Assembly: GCA_021154515.1 (NCBI GenBank)
Contig: JAJKIL010000093.1
Span: forward strand, 1-7,444
DNA length: 7,444 nt
Source of the DNA: Niastella sp.
Lineage (GTDB): Bacteria; Bacteroidota; Bacteroidia; Chitinophagales; Chitinophagaceae
Direction: 5' to 3'
A program made the translations under genes and the position numbers. The notes beneath the pieces were generated by a model. The model was not told where the DNA came from and searched no databases. It saw only the letters and a program-made list of their open reading frames with translations. This document shows, in pieces, positions 1 to 6,699 of the stretch. Position 1 is the stretch's first letter, and the number at the start of each line of letters is the position of its first letter.

Positions 1-309
1 AATATCACCATCAATGAAATTGAGAAGCGAAATGTACCCGAAGAAGCGGTGTATTACAAACAGCGGAACAGTGGCCGGTTCAGTTATGCCGGGGTGCCGG
101 TCGCAAAGGTGATACAGGAAATGGAACGGTATTATCATACCACAGTCTTCTTGCAGGGAAATATGAGCGGCTGTGTTTTTTATGGGTATTTCAGGTTGAA
201 TGACAACGTAGAAAGGGCATTGAGCCTGGTAGCCCTGTCGTTGAACGCAACAGTACAAAAGACAACTAACAATAAAGGATATGTTATTACCGGTGGCAAT
301 TGCCGGTAA
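1..309 (+). CDS. FecR-family anti-sigma factor, C-terminal part (DUF4974 domain), 5' truncated by window
   Basis: The frame is open from the first base, so the gene begins upstream and only its last 102 codons are visible. The visible part matches the C-terminal DUF4974 region of Bacteroidota FecR proteins: a phenylalanine-led strand (FSYAGVPVAKVIQEMERYY), the helix that precedes the usual tyrosine pair, then a glycine/phenylalanine strand (YGYFRLNDNVERALSLVALSLN) and a final strand ending near VITGG. This region is periplasmic and in the family contacts the STN domain of a partner TonB-dependent transporter, while the unseen N-terminus holds an ECF sigma factor at the inner membrane. The neighbouring transporter does carry an STN domain, which supports the pairing. 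A GTG at 49 is in frame but is internal, not the start. The protein ends in a short Asn-Cys-Arg tail. Confidence 0.86.
   Translation, partial: NITINEIEKRNVPEEAVYYKQRNSGRFSYAGVPVAKVIQEMERYYHTTVFLQGNMSGCVFYGYFRLNDNVERALSLVALSLNATVQKTTNNKGYVITGGNCR
287..309 (+). other. Small inverted repeat overlapping the fecR-like stop codon
   Basis: TTACCGG at 287-293 is the exact reverse complement of CCGGTAA at 303-309, leaving a 9-base loop; the loop region also contains the 10-base palindrome GGCAATTGCC (295-304) as an alternative pairing. The right arm includes the stop codon. No T-run follows, so this is not a classical intrinsic terminator. It could be a weak attenuating or RNA-processing hairpin between the regulator and the transporter, or chance. 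Confidence 0.35.
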
Positions 310-370
310 CTCACTCAGTTGGCATTGAATTCCTAGAAGCTTTATTATCAAATATTAACCCAGAAACGGT

Positions 371-3300
371 ATGTACAGAACAATACCACATGCATCTTAT
401 TGCCCTGCCGGAAAAAGGCTAAAGACCCTATGGCTCCTGATGCTGCTACTATGTGGCGCAACCGCCCAGCTGATGGCTGGTGGCGTGAATGCGAAGAAAA
501 GACAGAATGTGCTGGATAAGATCATCTCAATTGAATTAAAGAATGTGGTATTGAAAGATGCGCTGGATAAGATCGGCAGCACGGCAAAAGTATATTTTGT
601 TCATACCAATAATGACGTATTGCTGAAGAATAAAGTAAGTATCTCAGCACGCAGGCAAACTGTAGGCGATGTGCTGAAGAAAATATTGTCTCCCTATGCA
701 CTATCCTGGATCGTGGTAGATGACCGCATCATTGTGCGGCCCGAAAACAACGTACCGGTGCGGCAGGTTTCTGCGGCACCTGGCGAACCCACGCACTCGA
801 TGAATGAAATAACCGTAAAGGGAGTGGTGACCTCCGAAAAGGAGGTGCCCCTGGCAGGTGTTTCGATCCTCGTAAAAGGCACAACCAGGGGTGTGGCCAC
901 GAATGAGAAAGGAGAGTTTGAATTGAAAAATATCAGCAGCGACGCGGTGCTGGTATTCTCAGTTACAGGATATGGCACCGAAGAAGTAAAAGTGAGTAAC
1001 TACAAGGATGGTTTTATTAAATTAAAACTAAAAGAAGAAGCCACCAGTATGGACCAGGTGGTGGTGACCGGTTATCAGAATGTTGATAAGAAAAAGTTTT
1101 CCGGTTCGTCCGTACGACTGAAGATGGATGATATAAAAATGGATGGCACTACCGATGTGAGCCGCATGCTGGAAGGCCGTGCAGCCGGGGTATCGGTACA
1201 AAACGTGTCAGGCACCTTTGGTGCAGCGCCTAAAGTGCGGATCCGCGGCGCCACTTCTATCAATGGTGATAACAAACCGTTGTGGGTGGTAGATGGCGTG
1301 GTGCTGGAAGACATTGTGAACATTTCAAACGACCAGTTGTCGAGCGGTGATCCTACCACGCTGTTAGGATCTGCTGTAGCCGGTTTGAACGCCAACGATA
1401 TCGAAAGCTTCGATATTTTGAAAGATGCCGCTGCAACCGCCTTATACGGCGCCCGGGCCATGAACGGGGTAGTGGTAATTACTACCAAAAAAGGCCGGGC
1501 GGGTAGAACATCTGTAAACTATACAGGTAACTACAGCACCCAGTTTAAACCAACTTACAACGATTACAATATTATGAATTCGGCCCAGCAGATGTCGGTG
1601 CTGGGGGAACTGTACCGGAAGGGGATCCTTACTTCCGACATTCTTGACAGAGGTGATATAGGCGTGTTTGGTAAAATGTATTCGAAGCTGAACGAGATGG
1701 ATGCCAGGGGCAATTTCGTGCTGAAGAATTCACCGGCAAACATTGAATCATTCCTGTTGCGGTATGCCAATGCCAATACCGACTGGTTCGACCTGTTATT
1801 CCGTAATAATTTTATGCAGGAGCATTCTCTTGCCATCTCATCCGGTACTGATAAAACCCAGTCCTATTTTTCTACCAGTTATTATGGCGATAATGGCTGG
1901 ACGATCGCCGACAAAGTAAGCCGCTATACCCTGAACTATCGTAATAACTATAAGTTCAACGATAAACTGAGCGGCGGATTCGCTACCGTGGGTTCTGTTC
2001 GTCAGCAAAAAGCGCCTGGCTCGCTTACCCGTAGTGGCAATCCCGTAGAAGGGAAGTATGATCGTGATTTTGATATCAACCCGTTCAGCTATGCGCTGAA
2101 TACCAGTAGAACCCTTACCGCTTATGACGAAAAAGGTAACCTGGAATATTTCCGAAGGAATTTTGCCGATTTCAATGTCCTGAACGAGTTAAAAAACAAC
2201 TACCTCGATCTGAATATCATTGATCTGCGGTTACAGGGAGACCTGGCTTACAAGTTTGCAAAGGATTTCCGCTATGAGTTTGTAGGCGCTATGCGGTATG
2301 TAAAGAGTACCCGTGAGCACCAGATCACCGAGCATTCAAATATGGCGAATGCCTACCGGGCCGATCAAACATCCACTATCAGAAATAACAATAAATTCCT
2401 GTACCGCGATCCCGACAATCCCGAAGCTTTACCGGAGGTAGTGTTGCCCTATGGAGGTTTCTACAATCGTGCCGAAGACGGCCTGGTGAACTTTGATGTC
2501 AGGAACAGTTTGAACTATACAAAAAACATTGGCAGCAAACACGCTGTTAATACATTGGTTGGTCAGCAGATAAAATATGCCGACAGACAACATTTCTCCA
2601 ATACCGGTTATGGATATCAGTATGATAATGGCGGGGTGCCGTTCGTCAATTACAAAATTTTGAAACAAACGATCGAGTCGAATTTTCCTTATTATGAAAT
2701 GAGTAAAGAATACGATCGGTTTGTGGCAATGTATGCATCAGGCACCTATACCTATGATTCAAAATATAATTTCACCGGTACAGTACGCTACGATGGCAGC
2801 AACCGGTTGGGACAATCATCAAAAGCCCGCTGGCTGCCTACCTGGAGTGTAGCCGGTTCCTGGAATGTAGACAGGGAACCGTTTATGCAGAATTATCCCT
2901 TTGTTGATTTTATGACCGTGCGTGGTACGTATGGATTAACTGCCAGTATGGGGCCTGCCACCAACTCGAGCATTGTATTGAAGAATGCTACTTCCAACCG
3001 GCCTTATGCAAACGAAACCGAGTCGGTGATCCAGCTGATTAATCTGGAGAACAGTGATTTGACCTGGGAGAAATTATATACCACCAACCTGGGTGTTGAT
3101 GCCGGCTTTCTGAACAAACGCATGAACGTGAGCCTGGACGTGTATCAGCGAAAAAGTTTTGACCTTATCAGCAACGTCAAAACTTCCGGTATCGGTGGGG
3201 AAGCGTATAAAGCGGCCAATTACGCCGATATGGATTCAAGGGGCCTGGAAGTACTGGTAAGCGCACAGATCATCCATCAAAGGAACTGGGGCTGGAAAAC

Positions 3301-4066
3301 AACTTTGACCTTTGGTTATAATACTACGAAGATCACCAATGCGAAAAATTCGCCCAACATCTTTAGCCTGGTAGGCGCAGAAGGTGGCAATAAAGAAGGC
3401 TATCCCGTTCGCAGTTTGTTTTCTTTAAAATACAAAGGGCTGGAACCTTTCTCTGGTTATCCGCAGTTTGTTGATGATGAAGGCAAAACCAATTCAACCG
3501 TTTACATGCAGTCGGAGTCAACTGGTAATTTGAAATATGAAGGCCCGGTTGATCCTACCATCACTGGCGGTTTTTCAAACACCTTTAGCTATAAGGCATT
3601 TTCACTGAATGTGTTTGTTACTTACCAGGTTGGTAACAGAATACGGTTGTACCCGGCTTTCAAAACCAGTTACTCCGATCTGGATGCCATGCCCAGAGAA
3701 TTTTACGATCGCTGGGGTATGCCTGGTGATGAAAAGTATACCAATGTTCCCTCGATACTGGATGCGTTTGCCCAGTCACAGTTAAACGGTGCCTATCCTT
3801 ATAACAACTATAACTATTCAACACAACGGGTAGCCAAAGGCGACCTGGTACGATTGAAAACCGTATCGCTGGCATACATGCTGCCCAATACAATGGCGAA
3901 CCGTTTTGGATTGGCCAGTGCAAGTGTAGCTGCTGTTGCTACCAACCCCTGGTTAATATATAGCGATGAAAAACTTCGTGGACAAGACCCTGAGTTCTTT
4001 AATTCCGGGGGCGTAGCGCAGCCGGTGCAAAAGCAGCTCACTTTATCATTGAAAGTTGGATTTTAA
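371..4066 (+). CDS. SusC/RagA-family TonB-linked outer membrane transporter with N-terminal STN domain
   Basis: This 1231-residue protein is the outer membrane channel of a SusCD importer. Residues about 18-37 form a hydrophobic signal peptide (LWLLMLLLCGA, cleavage near TAQLMA). An STN domain follows at about 50-124 (IISIELKNVVLKDALDKI ... DRIIVRP), then a carboxypeptidase-regulatory-like beta domain at about 147-220 (VKGVVTSEKEVPLAGVSI). A TonB-box-like segment lies at 227-235 (MDQVVVTGY). The plug at about 238-375 has the SusC/RagA signature (GRAAGVSVQN, RIRGATS, WVVDGV, ILKDAAATALYGARAMNGVV). The rest is the beta-barrel, ending in a terminal Phe (LKVGF) as expected for outer membrane proteins. 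The length exceeds the usual roughly 1000 residues because of the STN domain. The ATG at 371 gives a good signal peptide and lacks a Shine-Dalgarno, which is normal here. The STN domain and upstream FecR gene imply cell-surface signalling control. The substrate cannot be read from sequence. Confidence 0.97.
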   Translation: MYRTIPHASYCPAGKRLKTLWLLMLLLCGATAQLMAGGVNAKKRQNVLDKIISIELKNVVLKDALDKIGSTAKVYFVHTNNDVLLKNKVSISARRQTVGDVLKKILSPYALSWIVVDDRIIVRPENNVPVRQVSAAPGEPTHSMNEITVKGVVTSEKEVPLAGVSILVKGTTRGVATNEKGEFELKNISSDAVLVFSVTGYGTEEVKVSNYKDGFIKLKLKEEATSMDQVVVTGYQNVDKKKFSGSSVRLKMDDIKMDGTTDVSRMLEGRAAGVSVQNVSGTFGAAPKVRIRGATSINGDNKPLWVVDGVVLEDIVNISNDQLSSGDPTTLLGSAVAGLNANDIESFDILKDAAATALYGARAMNGVVVITTKKGRAGRTSVNYTGNYSTQFKPTYNDYNIMNSAQQMSVLGELYRKGILTSDILDRGDIGVFGKMYSKLNEMDARGNFVLKNSPANIESFLLRYANANTDWFDLLFRNNFMQEHSLAISSGTDKTQSYFSTSYYGDNGWTIADKVSRYTLNYRNNYKFNDKLSGGFATVGSVRQQKAPGSLTRSGNPVEGKYDRDFDINPFSYALNTSRTLTAYDEKGNLEYFRRNFADFNVLNELKNNYLDLNIIDLRLQGDLAYKFAKDFRYEFVGAMRYVKSTREHQITEHSNMANAYRADQTSTIRNNNKFLYRDPDNPEALPEVVLPYGGFYNRAEDGLVNFDVRNSLNYTKNIGSKHAVNTLVGQQIKYADRQHFSNTGYGYQYDNGGVPFVNYKILKQTIESNFPYYEMSKEYDRFVAMYASGTYTYDSKYNFTGTVRYDGSNRLGQSSKARWLPTWSVAGSWNVDREPFMQNYPFVDFMTVRGTYGLTASMGPATNSSIVLKNATSNRPYANETESVIQLINLENSDLTWEKLYTTNLGVDAGFLNKRMNVSLDVYQRKSFDLISNVKTSGIGGEAYKAANYADMDSRGLEVLVSAQIIHQRNWGWKTTLTFGYNTTKITNAKNSPNIFSLVGAEGGNKEGYPVRSLFSLKYKGLEPFSGYPQFVDDEGKTNSTVYMQSESTGNLKYEGPVDPTITGGFSNTFSYKAFSLNVFVTYQVGNRIRLYPAFKTSYSDLDAMPREFYDRWGMPGDEKYTNVPSILDAFAQSQLNGAYPYNNYNYSTQRVAKGDLVRLKTVSLAYMLPNTMANRFGLASASVAAVATNPWLIYSDEKLRGQDPEFFNSGGVAQPVQKQLTLSLKVGF

Positions 4067-4153
4067 AGGCAGAGGGCAGAAGGCAAAAGCCTCGTCGCGG
4101 CAGCCAGAAACACGGCAACTGGTAACCTGAAACTTGTAACAGAAACTTGAATT
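4067..4153 (+). repeat. Intergenic degenerate 7-base tandem units between the susC-like and susD-like genes
   Basis: The 87-base gap contains two blocks of heptamer-spaced units. Block one has GGCAGAG, GGCAGAA and GGCAAAA at 4068-4088. Block two has GGCAACT, GGTAACC, TGAAACT and TGTAACA at 4114-4141, followed by a related unit AGAAACT displaced by one base (4141-4147). Between them lies a GC-rich segment (about 4089-4105) that could form only a weak hairpin. No intrinsic terminator with a T-run is visible, so read-through into the susD-like gene is expected. The function is unknown; possible roles are setting different transcript levels of the two genes, or none at all. Confidence 0.6.
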
Positions 4154-5602
4154 ATGCAAAGGACATTATCATATACAGCATTCATATTATTATTTGGAAT
4201 AACGGGGTGCAAAAAGTTTTTAGGAAAGAACCCCGATAACCGGGCGGCGCTCGAATCGCCGGAGCAGGTAAGCCAGTTGCTGGCTACTGCCTACCCGCAG
4301 AGTAATTACATGGCTTTTACCGAATCTATTTCAGATAACGTTAATGATAAAGGGGCCGGCGGCCAGGACCTTACCACAGTACAACCTTACTTTTTCAAGG
4401 ACGTAACCGAGAATTCACAGGACTCGCCGGAGGGATACTGGAACGCCTGTTATTCGGCTATTTCTGCCGCCAACCAGGCTTTAGAGTCTTGTTTTAAAGC
4501 GCCTGATACAGCGAACTATTCTTCGCAAAAAGGCGAAGCGTTGTTATGCCGTGCCTATGCGCATTTTATGCTGGTTACTTTATTTGCAAAAACCTATGAT
4601 CCCAATAGCGCTAAAACAGATCTGGGTATTCCTTATGTGCTCACGCCCGAGAAAGTAGTGTTTCAGAAATATACCCGCAAAACGGTAAGCTATGTGTATG
4701 AGATGATCGAGAAGGACCTGCTGGCCGGTTTGCCCCTGCTGGATGATACCCGCTATACTGTTCCCCGTTATCATTTTACCAAAGCTGCCGCCAATGCATT
4801 TGCCGCCCGTTTTTATCTGTACAAACAGGAGTATGCAAAGTCGCTCAGTTATGCCAATGCGGTGTTTCCCGGTAGTAATGTTACGGCCATTTTACGCCCA
4901 TGGAACAGCACGTATTTAACACTCACCTATAATGAACTCTGGGCCCGGTATGCAAAAGCTTCGGAGCCGGCTAACCTGTTGCTGGTGGAAACTGCCAGTT
5001 GGTGGGCAAGAAATTATTTCAGCGAGCGGTATGCCATGGATGCTAATAAAAAAGCGGAGATCCTGAGTTCCAATGTTACCGGTGGTACATATGCCTTTAC
5101 CCGGCAATCCTATACACTGGGTACCAACAACTATATGATACCAAAGATCAACGAATATTTTGTTCGGGTATCAGTAAACGCAACCATTGGTGTAGGTTAT
5201 GTAATGGTGCCCCTGTTCACGACAGAGGAAGTGTTGTTCAACCGGATTGAAGCCAACATCTACCTGAATAATATTCCGGCAGCGGTACAGGACCTCAATG
5301 ACTATGCCTCCACCCGCATATTCAATTACGATCCGGCCAGTAACACGATTACCACCAGTAAGATGCAGAATTATTATGGCGGTGATGAACGGCAGGCCAC
5401 CCTGGCCACGCTGCTCGATTTTAAAAGGGCAGAGTTTGTACAGGAAGGCATGCGCTGGTTCGATCTGTTGCGCTATAACCTGCCGGTTACCCACACCACT
5501 ACAGACGGACAAAAAATGGTGCTTGAAGCAAATGACAAACGCCGCGTGTTTCAAATACCTGAGTCGGCAAAATTATCCGGTGTAGAATTAAACCCACGTT
5601 AA
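4154..5602 (+). CDS. SusD/RagB-family outer membrane substrate-binding lipoprotein
   Basis: This 482-residue protein is the surface lid of the SusCD importer, which binds substrate and closes over the SusC-like channel. It has a short lipoprotein signal peptide with lipobox ITGC, lipidated at Cys19. The mature start, CKKFLGKNPDNR, is typical of SusD proteins. The N-terminal SusD-like region includes the helical TPR-type segment (EGYWNACYSAISAANQALE; ALLCRAYAHFMLVTLFAKTY near residues 129-148; GIPYVL). The C-terminal RagB/SusD signature LLDFKRAEFVQEGMRWFDLL lies at about residues 420-438. The protein ends IPESAKLSGVELNPR, resembling the common closing motif in which the final residues read I-P-x-S-E ... 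L-N-P. It follows the SusC-like gene by 87 bases and precedes the zinc hydrolase by 8. Ligand specificity cannot be inferred, because binding residues vary between members. Confidence 0.96.
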   Translation: MQRTLSYTAFILLFGITGCKKFLGKNPDNRAALESPEQVSQLLATAYPQSNYMAFTESISDNVNDKGAGGQDLTTVQPYFFKDVTENSQDSPEGYWNACYSAISAANQALESCFKAPDTANYSSQKGEALLCRAYAHFMLVTLFAKTYDPNSAKTDLGIPYVLTPEKVVFQKYTRKTVSYVYEMIEKDLLAGLPLLDDTRYTVPRYHFTKAAANAFAARFYLYKQEYAKSLSYANAVFPGSNVTAILRPWNSTYLTLTYNELWARYAKASEPANLLLVETASWWARNYFSERYAMDANKKAEILSSNVTGGTYAFTRQSYTLGTNNYMIPKINEYFVRVSVNATIGVGYVMVPLFTTEEVLFNRIEANIYLNNIPAAVQDLNDYASTRIFNYDPASNTITTSKMQNYYGGDERQATLATLLDFKRAEFVQEGMRWFDLLRYNLPVTHTTTDGQKMVLEANDKRRVFQIPESAKLSGVELNPR

Positions 5603-5610
5603 ACCCAGCA

Positions 5611-6693
5611 ATGATGAGCAAAATACAAACCAACAAGCAACCCATAGCCAAAGTAATACCTATCACTTTTGCCCGCGGCTGGAAACACATGTACCCATCG
5701 TACGACGAGCTGATCATGGATAACAGGGTGCCCCGTTGGTTAGTACCCTTGTTGGAAAGACTTAAACATGTAAAAAATTTCCTGGTGAACCATACGCAAA
5801 AAATAGTCTTCTTTTTCTGCCTTATTGCATCGCTGGCGGCCTGCAAAAAGGACTCGCTTGATAAGGTAGACAGCATTCCCGGTCTCGGCGGCGACACCTG
5901 GGGGGCAACTCCAATAGACAAATGGATCAATGATAGTTTAACCATACCCTTCAATATAGCCGTAAAGTATAAATGGGACCAGTTTGAATTGAGCCTGAAC
6001 AAAACACTGGTGCCGCCAAAAGAAGATAAGATCATCCCGGTATTAAGTTCCATAAAGAAAGTGTGGCTCGATACGTACATCGCCGAAAAAGATTCGATGT
6101 TCATGAAAAAATATGTGCCCAAGTTCTTTGCGCTGGCCGGCAGCGCCAGCTGGAATACCGATGGTACTATCACCCTGGGAACAGCCGAGGGTGGAAGAAA
6201 AGTGGTTTTGTATGTGCTGAATGATTTCAGGATAAAGGGCAGTCCGGATTACAAGCCTTCCGACTCTTTCAATATCAAACAAATGTTCCACACCATTGAA
6301 CACGAGTTCGGGCATATTCTTCACCAGACCATTATGTACCCGCAGGATTTCAAATCTATTACCGTGGGCTTCTATACCTCGAACTGGAATAACGTCTCAG
6401 ACGCCAATGCCAATAAGGACGGGTTTGTGACGGCTTATGCGGAATCGGCGCCCGATGAGGATTTTGTAGAAATGATCGCCATGATGCTGATAGAAGGAAA
6501 AGGCGGTTTTGACGCCATCGTGAACGGCATTCCACCCGGCACCAGTGCTAATAATGTTACCCAGGCCCAGGCGGTGAATAAGTTGCGTCAGAAGGAAGCC
6601 ATCGTAGTTAATTATTTCAAGGATACCTGGGGCATTAATTTCTATAGCCTTCAAACCCGCGTGCGTGCACAAGTTGAAAAATTAATCAAGTAA
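5611..6693 (+). CDS. Putative zinc metallohydrolase lipoprotein (substrate import-associated type, HEFGH motif)
   Basis: The protein carries HTIEHEFGHILHQ with the HExxH zinc motif at His231-Glu232-Phe233-Gly234-His235. Downstream YAESAPDEDFVEM (276-288) offers Glu283 or Glu287 as a third zinc ligand. This pattern and its position after SusC/SusD and before a DUF4302 gene match the putative zinc-binding metallopeptidase family found in Bacteroidota import loci (TIGR04549/PF15890 type). Peptide-bond hydrolysis is likely but unproven. A lipoprotein signal core lies at residues 65-78 (IVFFFCLIASLAAC), with lipidation expected at Cys78, placing the enzyme in the outer membrane or periplasm. The start is uncertain. 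The ATG pair at 5611/5614 sits 8 bases after the SusD-like stop, but leaves 64 residues before the signal core, far longer than normal. An in-frame GTG at 5785 would give a conventional signal peptide of about 19 residues. Without the extension the length (about 300) fits the family's roughly 300-330 residues. Confidence 0.87.
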   Translation: MMSKIQTNKQPIAKVIPITFARGWKHMYPSYDELIMDNRVPRWLVPLLERLKHVKNFLVNHTQKIVFFFCLIASLAACKKDSLDKVDSIPGLGGDTWGATPIDKWINDSLTIPFNIAVKYKWDQFELSLNKTLVPPKEDKIIPVLSSIKKVWLDTYIAEKDSMFMKKYVPKFFALAGSASWNTDGTITLGTAEGGRKVVLYVLNDFRIKGSPDYKPSDSFNIKQMFHTIEHEFGHILHQTIMYPQDFKSITVGFYTSNWNNVSDANANKDGFVTAYAESAPDEDFVEMIAMMLIEGKGGFDAIVNGIPPGTSANNVTQAQAVNKLRQKEAIVVNYFKDTWGINFYSLQTRVRAQVEKLIK

Positions 6694-6699
6694 GCAACA

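Noticed and set aside
49..309. GTG at 49 as the start of a small 86-residue protein
   Set aside because: The frame is open from base 1 and the upstream residues fit continuation of a FecR protein, so the GTG is internal.
310..370. Bacteroidota-type promoter (TTTG ... TAnnTTTG) ahead of the SusC-like gene
   Set aside because: No convincing match to the -7 TAnnTTTG element was found on the + strand in this 61-base gap; an ECF-dependent promoter could be there but its consensus is unknown to me.
1075..1488. Minus-strand open frame of 137 codons inside the SusC-like gene
   Set aside because: It overlies the conserved plug domain and its composition (Ser/Thr/Pro rich) is what the reverse complement of that coding sequence gives.
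4089..4105. Intrinsic terminator after the SusC-like gene
   Set aside because: The GC-rich segment forms only a short mismatched stem and no T-run follows, so termination is not supported.
5298..5585. Plus-strand 95-codon frame overlapping the SusD-like gene in another phase
   Set aside because: It sits entirely within the conserved C-terminal SusD signature; no domain is recognisable and the SusD frame is clearly the real one.
371..5602. Classical polysaccharide utilisation locus call
   Set aside because: SusC and SusD homologues alone do not show glycan use, and no carbohydrate-active enzyme is visible in the window.
5499..6173. A 224-codon open frame on the minus strand across the SusD-like and zinc hydrolase junction
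   Set aside because: It is antisense to two well-supported genes, has no recognisable domain and includes low-complexity hydrophobic runs that mirror the signal peptide and coding bias of the + strand.
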